Below are positions 45,756 to 54,739 of a stretch of DNA of 64,000 bases, piece by piece. Positions within the stretch are counted from its first letter, which is position 1. Every line of letters begins with the position of its first letter. Origin of the DNA: JAFDYH01 sp049840875 (lineage in GTDB: Bacteria > Bacteroidota > Bacteroidia > Chitinophagales > Chitinophagaceae). Made by a program: the position numbers and the translations under genes. Under the pieces are notes generated by a model that saw only the letters and a list, made by a program, of their open reading frames with translations, was not told the origin of the DNA and ran no database searches. The stretch spans positions 1 to 64,000 of the forward strand of contig JASGJE010000010.1 in NCBI GenBank assembly GCA_049840875.1, given 5' to 3'.

Positions 45756-46790
45756 TTATTCACCTGGCATTGTGAAAATTGAACTCGTTTTCGCTGGTAC
45801 ACCAAAATCCGGTGTTCCATCTTTTTTCCATGTAAATTGTTGTGCTCTTGGCGATCTGAATTTGCCACATCCCTGTCCCGGCTGATCATTTGCATGATAT
45901 AAAATCCAATCTTCTTTACCATCCGGTGATTTGAAAAAACAATTGTGGCCCGGAGCATATACACCGTTCGCAGGGTTCTGTTTGAATACCGGTTCTTTTG
46001 ATTTAATCCATGACGAAGGATTCATAGGGTCGCTATCAGCAGAAGCTGTTAACATGCCGAGTGAATAATTATCTGTCCAGCATCCGCTTGCTGAGTAAAC
46101 CAGGAATAATTTGTTGCCATGTTTTAATATTTCTGGCCCCTCGTTTACATTTACATGCGGTACATCGTTTGGGTTATGCAAATCACCTATCGTTTCCCAA
46201 TCCAATTCCGGCGAAGAAAGTTTTACCCTCTCGCCTTCCACCGTCCATGGGTTTTTCATTTTTGCAATGTAGATATTCTGCTGACCATTTGAATTGCCCT
46301 CCCAGCCTGACCAGATGATGTATAACTTTTCATTATGTTCAAATAACGAACCATCGATGCTCCATTTATCATCCGGTGTAGACAACTTTCCTTTTAATAT
46401 CCATTCACCTTCCAGCGGATCGAGCGAAGAATTTTCGATTGCCCATAAACGGTGGTTAATATTGCTACCGTCATCGGCAGCAAAGTAGACATACCACTTG
46501 CCATGTATAAAATGAATTTCCGGCGCCCATAATTCTTTTGAGTAAGCCTGACCCGGCGGCGGTGTGTAAACAATTTTTACCGGAGCAGTCTTCAAATCAG
46601 CAATGCTTTTAGTTTTCCAAATGGAAATATTCCTGCCGGTTGTATTTGTATAATAGTAGAAACCATCCTTGTATATGCACCATGGATCTGCTCCCGATGA
46701 TAGTAGCGGATTCGTAAAGGTTTTTGCTGATTGCGATCCCGCAGACAGCGAACTACAAAACATGATCAAAGCAACAATTACAGTCTTCAT
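45756..46790 (-). CDS. GH43-family glycoside hydrolase
   Basis: 344 residues with a signal peptide (ends near residue 20). The five-bladed GH43 propeller residues are in place: base Asp in GADPWCIYKDGFYYY near 35, the pKa Asp in SIDGSLFEHNE near 145 and the acid Glu in NEGPEILKHGN near 217. Typical activities are arabinanase, arabinofuranosidase or xylosidase in the periplasm. It is third in a minus-strand run after glycosylasparaginase and cutC, 29 bases from cutC. Confidence 0.9.
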   Translation of the reverse strand: MKTVIVALIMFCSSLSAGSQSAKTFTNPLLSSGADPWCIYKDGFYYYTNTTGRNISIWKTKSIADLKTAPVKIVYTPPPGQAYSKELWAPEIHFIHGKWYVYFAADDGSNINHRLWAIENSSLDPLEGEWILKGKLSTPDDKWSIDGSLFEHNEKLYIIWSGWEGNSNGQQNIYIAKMKNPWTVEGERVKLSSPELDWETIGDLHNPNDVPHVNVNEGPEILKHGNKLFLVYSASGCWTDNYSLGMLTASADSDPMNPSSWIKSKEPVFKQNPANGVYAPGHNCFFKSPDGKEDWILYHANDQPGQGCGKFRSPRAQQFTWKKDGTPDFGVPAKTSSIFTMPGE

Positions 46791-46819
46791 TTTATAACAA
46801 GCTGATGAAATAATGATGC

Positions 46820-47563
46820 TTAATCCAACGCATTTCTGAACGCTCTTACTTCTTCTGCATCGATAGAGTTATTCATATAGCTTTCTTCTGAGCCAGCAAA
46901 AGATGAATGCACGAATTCCATTTGGCTTTTCATCTTTCCACGTAATGACGAATGAAATTCAGTACAACCAGTCTTTTCCGCGATCATCTTGATATTTTCC
47001 TTACGAACGCCACTTCCAGGCATAATTATAATTCGACCATCTGCTTCGCGGTTCAACTCTTCTATCAATTGAATACCGTCTGGGGCCGCTTGTTGCTGAC
47101 CAGAGGTTAATATTCTTTCACACCCGATATTGATCAATTGTTCCATCGCTTCAAAAGGATTACGGCAACGGTCAAAGGCCCGGTGAAATGTAACACCGAG
47201 CGGGTAAACAGCTTCAACAAGTTTTGAAGTCCGTTTTAGATCGATGGAACCATCACTGTTTAGCAAACCGATCACCACACCATCGCAATGCAATTGTTTA
47301 CAAACATTCACATCATGCAACATCACATCAAACTCTTCATCAGTAAATAAAAAATCACCTCCGCGTGGGCGAATAATCGGATAAATCAAAACGTTGAACG
47401 ATTCCCTGCATTTGCGTATGTGTCCATACGACGGAGTAGTACCTCCTTCGTATAAATTTGCACAGAGTTCTATTCTATCAGCGCCGCCCTCTACAGCCGA
47501 TTTTGTTGTAAGAAAATCAGATGTCGCAATCTCTATGATATACTTTGTCTTTTCCATGCTCAT
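46820..47563 (-). CDS. cutC: CutC-family TIM-barrel protein
   Basis: 247 residues, the usual CutC length. Motifs: EIATSDFLTTKSAVEGGADRIELC near the start, PIIRPRGGDFLFTDEE near 63, GVVIGLLNSDGSID near 95, TFHRAFDRCRNP near 125 and MPGSGV near 183. The fold is a TIM barrel. The name comes from copper sensitivity in E. coli, but a direct copper role is doubted, and no copper genes are adjacent. It sits 12 bases after the glycosylasparaginase and 29 bases before GH43, which suggests a role in sugar or amino-sugar metabolism (inference). Confidence 0.92.
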   Translation of the reverse strand: MSMEKTKYIIEIATSDFLTTKSAVEGGADRIELCANLYEGGTTPSYGHIRKCRESFNVLIYPIIRPRGGDFLFTDEEFDVMLHDVNVCKQLHCDGVVIGLLNSDGSIDLKRTSKLVEAVYPLGVTFHRAFDRCRNPFEAMEQLINIGCERILTSGQQQAAPDGIQLIEELNREADGRIIIMPGSGVRKENIKMIAEKTGCTEFHSSLRGKMKSQMEFVHSSFAGSEESYMNNSIDAEEVRAFRNALD

Positions 47564-47575
47564 GAAAAATTCTTT

Positions 47576-48604
47576 CTATTCACTGAACCAATTTTTAGCA
47601 GCAATTAATTTATCAGTATCATTACTTTTTATAGCGAAGCTGAAACCTTTATGTATGGCAAATGCACCAAATTCACCTTTTTTGTTCAATGCAATAAAGG
47701 CAACCTGTATATCTTTTACTTTTTCTTTCTTGATTTTTACAATTCGTTCGATAGCCTTCTTACACGCAGCTTCAGGAGACAGACCTTGTCTCATTAATTC
47801 AACGACAGTATGTGATCCACTTACACGAATCACTTCTTCACCCTGGCCAGTGGCAGCGCAAGCGCCTACCTCGTTATCAACAAATAAACCTGAACCGATA
47901 ATCGGAGAGTCGCCTACTCGCCCCCTCATTTTAAATGCCATACCACTTGTTGTGCAACTACCGCTTAGGTTTCCGTTCGTATCCATCGCGACCATTCCGA
48001 TCGTATCGTGATTAAATTCACCCGAAGGAAGTCGTGCAGGAACAAATGAAGTTCCCTTTTGGTTTTCGATATTTATTACAGGCTTGTATTCCGATTTGAT
48101 CAACCATTGTTTATAATTCTTCTCTGCATCACCGGATAATTTTTGTTCCTCCAACGGAAATCCTTCAGCAACGGCAAATTGTTGTGCGCCGTTACCTACT
48201 AACATAACGTGTGGTGTTTTCTCCATCACTCTTCTGGCAACTGATATTGGATGCTTTATCCGTTCAAGCGCTGCTACACTACCACAGTTTGAAAATTCAT
48301 CCATAATACATGCATCCAACGTAACAAACCCATCCCGATCTGGATTCGCGCCAAGACCAACGCAGCAGCCTTGTTCCGACTCAGTCACCATTACTCCTTT
48401 TTCTACCGCATCCAATGCCCTTCCACCATCTTTTAATACTGCCCATGCGCCTTTGTTTGCATTGACTCCCGCATCCCATGTGGAAATCACAATAGGTTTG
48501 CCTTTCACTGTTTCAAAATCGCCAGAAGCCCATGACTGTTTAGAAAATAATGCTCCCAAAGAACTAAATGCCGATGCTCCAATGAACTTTCTTCTATTTA
48601 TCAT
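47576..48604 (-). CDS. N4-(beta-N-acetylglucosaminyl)-L-asparaginase (glycosylasparaginase)
   Basis: About 342 residues, Ntn-hydrolase fold. The self-cleavage site with nucleophile Thr is in NHDTIGMVA near 200; GRVGDSPIIGSG, the substrate-binding loop, follows at about 232. The N-terminus INRRKFIGASAFSSLG is a twin-arginine signal (RRKF), so the enzyme is exported folded. It splits the GlcNAc-Asn bond of N-glycopeptides after other trimming. Start at 48604 fits the signal; the 13-residue extension is unlikely. First gene of the asparaginase-cutC-GH43 unit. Confidence 0.92.
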   Translation of the reverse strand: MINRRKFIGASAFSSLGALFSKQSWASGDFETVKGKPIVISTWDAGVNANKGAWAVLKDGGRALDAVEKGVMVTESEQGCCVGLGANPDRDGFVTLDACIMDEFSNCGSVAALERIKHPISVARRVMEKTPHVMLVGNGAQQFAVAEGFPLEEQKLSGDAEKNYKQWLIKSEYKPVINIENQKGTSFVPARLPSGEFNHDTIGMVAMDTNGNLSGSCTTSGMAFKMRGRVGDSPIIGSGLFVDNEVGACAATGQGEEVIRVSGSHTVVELMRQGLSPEAACKKAIERIVKIKKEKVKDIQVAFIALNKKGEFGAFAIHKGFSFAIKSNDTDKLIAAKNWFSE

Positions 48605-48728
48605 TGTTATGTTTTGGTTCGAAATTAAAGCATTCAGTAACATGATTTAATGCAATGTTGCTAAAAATAAGTGGAAGTCGACCTATAAGAAACGAGAGGC
48701 GATTATAAGCAGGCTCTTAAACAAGATT

Positions 48729-48736
48729 TATTTTTG
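48729..48736 (+). promoter_or_regulatory. -7 box TATTTTTG before the FMN reductase
   Basis: Exact TAnnTTTG match, 34 bases before the ATG at 48771. Confidence 0.55.
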
Positions 48737-48770
48737 CTGAAAATAAGCATCAAAACATAATAAGTACAGA

Positions 48771-49334
48771 ATGAAAATTGAAATAATAGCTGGTAGTCCG
48801 CGCAGGCAAAGTGTAACGAGAAGAGTTGCATTACTTCTGAAGAAATGGTTGCAGCAGAATACAGAACACGATATTGATATTATCGATTTAAGCGAATGGG
48901 ACTTGCCTTTGTTACAAAAGGTTTTTGTATCGGTTGAACAAACACCTGATGAATTTAAACCGCTTTCTGAACGAATGTTTGGTGCAGATGCTTTTATTCT
49001 TGTAACGCCGGAATATAATGGCAGTTATTCTCCGGCTTTAAAAAATTTACTCGATCATTACCCCAAACAACATCACAAACCTTTCGGTATCGTAACAGCT
49101 TCTACAGGTGGTTATGGAGGAATGCGGGCAACACAGCAGCTACTTTTACTAGTACCGGCGTTATTCGGTATTGCATCACCATATATGCTGGTGGTTCCTT
49201 TTGTAGATAAAAAAATATCTATTGAGGGAGATCTGCTCGACGACAGTTTCACACACAGCGTTAGAAATTTTACAACAGAGTTTTTGTGGCTAGCGGAAAA
49301 TATTGTGAAAGAGAAAACAGCTACGCAGATTTAA
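48771..49334 (+). CDS. NADPH-dependent FMN reductase-like flavoprotein
   Basis: 187 residues. The FMN phosphate loop AGSPRRQSVTRRV near 5 and the TPEYNGSYSPALKNLLDHY segment near 80 are the SsuE/ChrR/ArsH-type signature of NADPH-dependent FMN reductases. Likely a cytosolic quinone or metal-ion reductase. Single gene with its own promoter box; followed by an AT-word inverted repeat. Confidence 0.92.
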   Translation: MKIEIIAGSPRRQSVTRRVALLLKKWLQQNTEHDIDIIDLSEWDLPLLQKVFVSVEQTPDEFKPLSERMFGADAFILVTPEYNGSYSPALKNLLDHYPKQHHKPFGIVTASTGGYGGMRATQQLLLLVPALFGIASPYMLVVPFVDKKISIEGDLLDDSFTHSVRNFTTEFLWLAENIVKEKTATQI

Positions 49335-49351
49335 AAACAATTTATGATGTA

Positions 49352-49430
49352 TGATTTAGGATTCATGATTTGCTCGGGTTGATACTTCCTATTGCCAATC
49401 TCCTGTTCACAAATCGTAAATCCTAAATCA
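49352..49430. repeat. Inverted repeat, 21-base arms
   Basis: Arms 49352-49372 and 49410-49430 match as inverted repeats at 19 of 21 positions around a 37-base spacer. The arms are built of GATTTAGGATT-like words. They lie between convergent genes and could act as a terminator for both (inference). Confidence 0.7.
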
Positions 49431-49447
49431 GAAATCGAAAATCGCAC

Positions 49448-50890
49448 TCAGTCTTTCCATCTCCACTCTCCTTCTATCTGCAGCGCTTCCTTCAGATTGC
49501 TCTTTAATAATTTTTCTTTCAGCACATCGTCGTTCATATGCGTCGCGTTCAATGTTGATGCATCTGCAAGACCATACAATAACATCGAACCGAAGCGGAC
49601 AGTATTTTCTATTTCATCTTTCTTTACAGCACTGAAAACGTCGCAATCAGCATGATAACAATCAATGATCGCTTTGCTTAAACTTCCCGAGGCGCCACCT
49701 GTTGGAATACCTTCGAGCATAAATGGTTGATGATCGCTATGTAATCCGAGTCCGGTACGAAATGAATTGGTAAATGAAGTATCGGTTTGTTTTGCCATTT
49801 CGCCAATGGATTTGATCAACGTTGAATCCTCGTCAGTGCCCGTTGAATAACCTTTCGGGTTATTCGTCATATCGAAATTGAGCATATAACGAACAGTATT
49901 CAATGAACCATCTTTCATTGCCTTCCCCACATACGCTTTTGAGCCAAGCAGTCCTTCTTCTTCTCCCATGAACATAACAAATTCTACGGTGCGCTCCGGT
50001 TGAAGATTAAGTGCTTTAAATGTGCGGGCCATATCCAAGACAGAAAATGAACCAATACCGTTATCGATAGCGCCAGTAGCAAGATCCCAGCTATCAAGGT
50101 GTCCGCCGATCACGATTTTTTCATTCGGAATTGTTTTACCTTTTATCGTTGCAATTACGTTTCTTGCTTTCACAACTCCTGAAAAATTAGTCATGGTAAT
50201 GTGTGCGGTACCTGGTGACGTTTTCAATTGTTCTTTCAGTTTCATTCCATCATCATTGCCGATACACACCGCGGGAATCGGTATCAATTTACCTGTTACA
50301 GATGCTGTGCCCGTCAGTAAAATTGCTCCCGGAGCTCCATTGAAAAGAATAATACCTTTCGCACCGTATTTTATTGCTAATGCTGTTTTTTCAGAACGAT
50401 GCAGATTATGCAAACCTTCCTTTGAGCCAGGTAATATTCCCAGTGCGGCAAAAACGATTTTACCTTTTGCGGCATCAGGATTTGCTTTATAATCGTCTTC
50501 GAGTCCATTTCCCATATCAACCAGGTCACCGGTCAAATCTGCTTTTACGGGAGAATGCGCCAGCGTTACAGCTTTATATTTTATATTGTTAATCGACACA
50601 TCCAGTGTACCGCGGCTCCAGCTTTCTGCTTCAAACACCTGGTAAGTTGGTTTGAATCCATACGATTTTAATAGATCGTACGCGAACGTCTCTGCCTTAG
50701 CGCCGTTTGGCGAACCGGTAAGACGGTGACCGATTGTTTCAGTAGCAGTTTGCAATGAAGAATATGCTTTTGAATTTTTAGCAACTTCACTGTTAATCTT
50801 ATTGAAGATGTCCTGCCATTCTGCTTTTGATTGTGCAAACAGAGTTGTAAATAAAAATAGAGTGAGTGCAACCAATACTAATTTTCTCAT
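49448..50890 (-). CDS. M28-family zinc peptidase (carboxypeptidase Q-like)
   Basis: 480 residues with a signal peptide (ends near 19). A PA-like domain (about 105-260) is followed by the catalytic region: GGHLDSWDLATGAIDNGIG near 268 (zinc His/Asp plus bridging Asp), MGEEEGLLGSKAY near 305 (Glu) and LHSDHQPF near 390 (His). A periplasmic di- or aminopeptidase is expected. Not closely related to the M28 protein at 31116. Divergent from the IS200-like gene. Confidence 0.92.
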   Translation of the reverse strand: MRKLVLVALTLFLFTTLFAQSKAEWQDIFNKINSEVAKNSKAYSSLQTATETIGHRLTGSPNGAKAETFAYDLLKSYGFKPTYQVFEAESWSRGTLDVSINNIKYKAVTLAHSPVKADLTGDLVDMGNGLEDDYKANPDAAKGKIVFAALGILPGSKEGLHNLHRSEKTALAIKYGAKGIILFNGAPGAILLTGTASVTGKLIPIPAVCIGNDDGMKLKEQLKTSPGTAHITMTNFSGVVKARNVIATIKGKTIPNEKIVIGGHLDSWDLATGAIDNGIGSFSVLDMARTFKALNLQPERTVEFVMFMGEEEGLLGSKAYVGKAMKDGSLNTVRYMLNFDMTNNPKGYSTGTDEDSTLIKSIGEMAKQTDTSFTNSFRTGLGLHSDHQPFMLEGIPTGGASGSLSKAIIDCYHADCDVFSAVKKDEIENTVRFGSMLLYGLADASTLNATHMNDDVLKEKLLKSNLKEALQIEGEWRWKD

Positions 50891-50988
50891 GGTGATTGTT
50901 TGAAGCGTGAAGATAATTTATTTGAAGATTAATCTTTACACTGGAAGGGTAATCTCTTTGTAGAGATAAACGTACATTTTTATTTATT

Positions 50989-51005
50989 TTGTCCTGCAGG
51001 GACAA
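50989..51005 (+). repeat. Left-end hairpin of IS200-like element
   Basis: TTGTCC (50989-50994) pairs with GGACAA (51000-51005) around a TGCAG loop. Same architecture as the right-end hairpin (6-bp stem, 5-base loop, followed by CC). IS200/IS605 TnpA recognises such subterminal hairpins on single strands. Confidence 0.65.
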
Positions 51006-51021
51006 CCTCTAAAACAGCACT

Positions 51022-51483
51022 ACGGGTGACACATATACACAATTATATGTCCAATTAATATTCTCAGTAAAGGGAAGATATAGCTTTATACAATCTGCAT
51101 GGGAACAAAATCTTTATAAATACATTACGACGGTAATTCAAATTGACAAGCACAAATTATTGGCAATAAATGGCATGCCAGATCATATTCACATCTTTGT
51201 CGGCTTGAATCGTGCAATTGCGATTTCCGATTTGGTAAAAGATATAAAACGAGCAAGTAATAATTGGATAAACAGTCAGGCTTTTACAAATCAAAAATTT
51301 GAATGGCAGGCAGGCTATGGAGCATTTTCATATAGCAAATCACATATTGATGTGGTATGCAAATACGTTCAACATCAAAAGGATCATCATAAAAAACAAT
51401 CGTTTCAAAAAGAATACATTTCGCTTTTGAAGCTATTTGATATCACCTTCAAGGAAGAATATCTTTTTGAATTTTACGACTAA
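51022..51483 (+). CDS. IS200/IS605-family HUH transposase, start codon apparently lost
   Basis: 153 in-frame codons that match the whole IS200 TnpA length. Visible: the N-terminal TYTQLYVQLIFSVK, the HUH metal motif in MPDHIHIFVG, and the catalytic-Tyr region VCKYVQHQKDHH. The frame reaches an in-frame TAA at 51010-51012 with no ATG, GTG or TTG until a TTG at 51160. The codon at 51022 is ACG where the family has ATG, so one T-to-C change may have removed the start. The protein may be unmade, or begin at TTG 51160 and lack its first strands. The HUH and Tyr motifs are otherwise intact, suggesting a recent change. Confidence 0.8.
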   Translation, partial: TGDTYTQLYVQLIFSVKGRYSFIQSAWEQNLYKYITTVIQIDKHKLLAINGMPDHIHIFVGLNRAIAISDLVKDIKRASNNWINSQAFTNQKFEWQAGYGAFSYSKSHIDVVCKYVQHQKDHHKKQSFQKEYISLLKLFDITFKEEYLFEFYD

Positions 51484-51500
51484 CATGCCGGCTAACCAGA

Positions 51501-51517
51501 TTGCCCTTCCAGGGCAA
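51501..51517 (+). repeat. Right-end hairpin of IS200-like element
   Basis: TTGCCC (51501-51506) pairs with GGGCAA (51512-51517) around TTCCA, 17 bases after the transposase stop. It matches the left hairpin in stem length, loop length and following CC. Confidence 0.65.
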
Positions 51518-51549
51518 CCATCCAATCTTTATGTCTTCTTCTACAAGGA

Positions 51550-51570
51550 GATTACGCCTCTGGCGTAATC
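51550..51570 (+). repeat. Perfect 9-bp REP-like hairpin
   Basis: GATTACGCC (51550-51558) and GGCGTAATC (51562-51570) around TCT. It lies 67 bases past the transposase stop and resembles REP palindromes seen near domesticated TnpA genes. Confidence 0.6.
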
Positions 51571-51629
51571 GTTTATTAAAGTCATGGCTATTGACAATAC
51601 TTCCATGATACTTAATAAAGTATCAGCCT

Positions 51630-52100
51630 CTATTTGTTCGTCATAAACTTTTCAAGGCTCCTTCTTGCCTGCTTTTGCACTGCATTTTTCATAAAATTTG
51701 TCCAGCCGAATAAAACACCCTTCCAACCAAGCGCTTGCCCGATCCATGTACTCAACCGGAAAGCGTCGCTATGCTCAATAATCTTTCCCTCACGGACACG
51801 CATAAAGGCTTTTATATTATTCGTGACTTTATTTCCTGATTTTGAAAATGTGTAATTGGCAATCCATTGACAGGTGACATATTCTTCATCATCGGCTTTG
51901 ATATCGGAGTAAGTGAGCGAAAAGTCTTTTGCATTTTTACAGAGCATCTCCCACATAGCCTTTACTTCATCGCCATGAAGCAACCCGAAAACGGGATCAC
52001 TGAACACTGCGTCATCACTATAACAGTCTTGCATAGTCTTGTAATCCAACCGCTGAAAAGCCGCATAAAACCGTTCGGGGATTTGTTCAATAGAATTCAT
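51630..52100 (-). CDS. NTF2-like/SnoaL-fold protein
   Basis: 156 residues with the NTF2-like cone fold pattern: an amphipathic N-terminal helix (IPERFYAAFQRLDYKTMQDCY), the DDAVFSDPVFG turn near 28, and beta strands with GKIIEHSDAFRLS near 110. Family members are enzymes or binding proteins for small hydrophobic ligands. No specific function. Near the transposase hairpins but not part of the element. Confidence 0.85.
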   Translation of the reverse strand: MNSIEQIPERFYAAFQRLDYKTMQDCYSDDAVFSDPVFGLLHGDEVKAMWEMLCKNAKDFSLTYSDIKADDEEYVTCQWIANYTFSKSGNKVTNNIKAFMRVREGKIIEHSDAFRLSTWIGQALGWKGVLFGWTNFMKNAVQKQARRSLEKFMTNK

Positions 52101-52225
52101 AAAAAGAAAATTACTGTATGTAAGGATTCTGTAAATTTAATTCTGAAAAAATTATTTCTTTTAAATGTTCTCTGAAAACAACCTTCGTAGCGGGGAAATT
52201 CAATTGAATTCTTAATAAGTAATCT

Positions 52226-52594
52226 ATGAGCGAAAGTACTGCCTTGAAAAGTCTTCACCTTGAATACAGGATCTGGATCGCCGAACTGAATTTTGATATT
52301 AATCTCATTCGCATCTTCAACGACAGGTTACAGGAATTATTAACCGAAAAGAAAGGCGAAGCTGCAGGATTTGATAATAAATTTGATAGCAGCCGCATCA
52401 CTATTGATGAACTCCGGCACAGAATGCATATTGAGAAAATGAATCTCGCTGCAGTTTCGCGGGATGCTCAGGCTGATACTCACTATAAGAACAAAATACA
52501 GGAAAATTACAAAGGTATCCGCGACGATTTTTTCAAATTCAGAGTTTCTTTCAATGATCTGAAGAGCGAGTTTCTGAAAATTGAAAACAAGTAG
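52226..52594 (+). CDS. Hypothetical coiled-coil protein
   Basis: 122 residues, mainly long charged helix pattern (heptad-like Leu/Ile/Phe at positions 8-45 and 80-120), no signal peptide and no Cys. Start at 52226 (MSESTALKSLHLEYRIW). Family not recognised. It lies between an NTF2-like gene and a CocE-type hydrolase and shows normal codon use. Probably an interaction protein of unknown role. Confidence 0.65.
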   Translation: MSESTALKSLHLEYRIWIAELNFDINLIRIFNDRLQELLTEKKGEAAGFDNKFDSSRITIDELRHRMHIEKMNLAAVSRDAQADTHYKNKIQENYKGIRDDFFKFRVSFNDLKSEFLKIENK

Positions 52595-52695
52595 TTGTTG
52601 TCATTATTCTTCTTTTTGTCAAAATGACTTCTGATAGATTTTCATTTCACTGCAAATAATATTGCCATAATTTCGGCGGTCAAATCATCTCCCAC

Positions 52696-54561
52696 ATGAG
52701 AAAGCTATTGTTTTGTTCGTTTTGTGTTATTTATTCCGTTGTACTATCCGCTCAACCTAATAAAGAAGACTCCGCATTTATCCGGGATAATTACACAAAA
52801 AGAGAAGTGTATATTTCAATGCGTGATGGTGTAAAATTATTCACCGCTATTTATGAACCAAAAGATGCAGATGCCGTACCAATTCTACTGCAGCGTACAC
52901 CATATTCCTGCTCACCATACGGAACAGATAAATTTCCGTTCCGGCTTTCGCCAAATAACATTTTACTGAAAGAAAAATATATTGTTGTATACCAGGATGT
53001 ACGGGGCCGTTATAAAAGCGAAGGCAATTTTAAAGAAATGACCCCGGCTATTGATCATAAAAAATCAAACAAGGATGTAGATGAAAGCAGCGATACCTAC
53101 GATACAGTTGATTGGCTTATCAAAAACACAAAATCAAATGGACGGGTCGGAATGTGGGGCATCTCCTACCCCGGCTTTTATGCTTCTGCAGCGTTGCCGG
53201 ATGCACATCCTGCAATAAAAGCTGTTTCGCCACAAGCGCCGGTAACAGATGAATTTGTTGGCGACGATTGCAATCATAATGGCGCATTTTTCCTGCTGGA
53301 TAATTTTGACTTCTATAGTTATTTCGATGGACAAAAAAGTGAAAGCGGTGAAGATTACAAGCCTGTTTTCTCTGCGAGAAGAAAAAATAATTACTCTTTC
53401 TTTCTCGATATGAAGACGCTCAATGGCGCCAACGACTCATCGTTTTATAACAAGAAAGGAATTATCTGGCAACAAGCACTGGATCATGATACCTATGACA
53501 GCTTCTGGCAGGCGAGAAATATACGGCCGCATTTAAAAAACATAAAACCAGCCGTATTAGTTGTCGGCGGATGGTTTGATGCAGAAGATATGTTTGGCGC
53601 ATTGCGCACCTACGAAGCAATCGAAAAGCAAAGCCCAGGCAACAATACAAGAATCATCATGGGACCATGGACACATGGTGGTTGGGCCGGCGCTAACTGG
53701 ACTAAGTTTGGTACGTATGAGTTTGGCACCAACCTGAACCAATATTATAAAGAAGAAATTGAAACGAAATTTTTCAATTACTATTTGAAAGATAAAGGCA
53801 ACTTCGATGCGGCAGAAGCTACGGTTTTTGAAACAGGATCTAATCAATGGAAACAATATAAACAATGGCCGCCACAGGAAAGTACAAACAAAGTTTTCTA
53901 CTTCCGGGAAAATCAAATTTTATCATCAAAGAAACCCACTGCAACTAAAGGTTTTGATGAATATCTCAGTGACCCCAATAAACCTGTTCCCTATACCGAT
54001 GGTATTTATGGTCGGCGAAACAACGAATATCTTGCCGAAGACCAGCGTTTCGCAAGTGAACGTCCTGATGTTTTATTTTTTCAAACGGATACATTGACGG
54101 AAGATATGGTCGTAACGGGCAGATTGCACATTAATCTTTTTGCCTCAACTACCGGTACTGATGCTGATTTTATTGTAAAGCTCATTGATGTATTACCGGA
54201 TAATGAGCCGAATCCTTCGCCTAATCCGAAGAATTTGCAAATGGGCGGTTATCAGAGAATGGTAAGAGCAGAAGTTTTTCGTGGCAAATTCAGGAACAGT
54301 TATGAAAAACCTCAAGCTTTCATACCAGGTAAAGTAGAGAAAATTTCTTTCGATCTCAACGAAGTAGCACATAAATTTCTGAAAGGTCATCGCATTATGG
54401 TACAAGTGCAAAGCAGTTGGTTCCCTATCGTTGACCGCAATCCGCAGAAATTTATGAAAATAGCAACAGCGAAAGAAAGCGACTATCAAAAAGCTGCTAT
54501 CCGCATTTATCATGATGAGAACAACAGTAGCAATATTGTTTTACCTATTATAAATGAATAA
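52696..54561 (+). CDS. CocE/NonD (X-Pro dipeptidyl-peptidase-like) hydrolase
   Basis: 621 residues with a signal peptide. S15/CocE hallmarks: VYQDVRGRYKSEG near 98, nucleophile Ser in MWGISYPGFYA near 155, GGWFDAEDMFGA near 292 (Asp), GPWTHGGWAG near 325 (His), and a C-terminal jellyroll domain (about 390-610). Family enzymes remove X-Pro dipeptides or hydrolyse esters and acylated beta-lactams. Precise substrate unknown. It has a TAATTTCG box upstream (one base off consensus), and a terminator follows the gene. Confidence 0.9.
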   Translation: MRKLLFCSFCVIYSVVLSAQPNKEDSAFIRDNYTKREVYISMRDGVKLFTAIYEPKDADAVPILLQRTPYSCSPYGTDKFPFRLSPNNILLKEKYIVVYQDVRGRYKSEGNFKEMTPAIDHKKSNKDVDESSDTYDTVDWLIKNTKSNGRVGMWGISYPGFYASAALPDAHPAIKAVSPQAPVTDEFVGDDCNHNGAFFLLDNFDFYSYFDGQKSESGEDYKPVFSARRKNNYSFFLDMKTLNGANDSSFYNKKGIIWQQALDHDTYDSFWQARNIRPHLKNIKPAVLVVGGWFDAEDMFGALRTYEAIEKQSPGNNTRIIMGPWTHGGWAGANWTKFGTYEFGTNLNQYYKEEIETKFFNYYLKDKGNFDAAEATVFETGSNQWKQYKQWPPQESTNKVFYFRENQILSSKKPTATKGFDEYLSDPNKPVPYTDGIYGRRNNEYLAEDQRFASERPDVLFFQTDTLTEDMVVTGRLHINLFASTTGTDADFIVKLIDVLPDNEPNPSPNPKNLQMGGYQRMVRAEVFRGKFRNSYEKPQAFIPGKVEKISFDLNEVAHKFLKGHRIMVQVQSSWFPIVDRNPQKFMKIATAKESDYQKAAIRIYHDENNSSNIVLPIINE

Positions 54562-54679
54562 TGGATAGAAATGTCTGTTACACCTGTGTTATAAATGCTA
54601 TATCTCTTTAAAAGATATTTATTCTAAAAGAGTAGATACGGCATACGTAAACAAACGTTTTCGCTAAATATTAAATCCG

Positions 54680-54713
54680 AAAGGCTGTTTGATGATTTCA
54701 AACGGCCTTTTTT
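54680..54713 (+). terminator. Rho-independent terminator before the hexosaminidase
   Basis: AAAGGC plus seven further paired bases (54680-54692) pair with 54698-54710, then T residues. It ends the CocE-type gene's transcript about 120 bases after its stop. Confidence 0.8.
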
Positions 54714-54739
54714 GTACTCTTGCAGTAAATACTATACGA

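Larger units (their letters stand above)
50989..51570 (+). mobile_element. IS200/IS605-like element or REP-associated transposase locus
   Basis: A single tnpA-like gene is bracketed by matching hairpins (50989-51005 and 51501-51517), with a further perfect hairpin at 51550-51570. IS200-type elements have no terminal inverted repeats or target duplications, so exact ends are not defined here. The hairpins also fit a domesticated REP-associated transposase (RAYT) setting; which applies depends on copy number. Confidence 0.6.
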
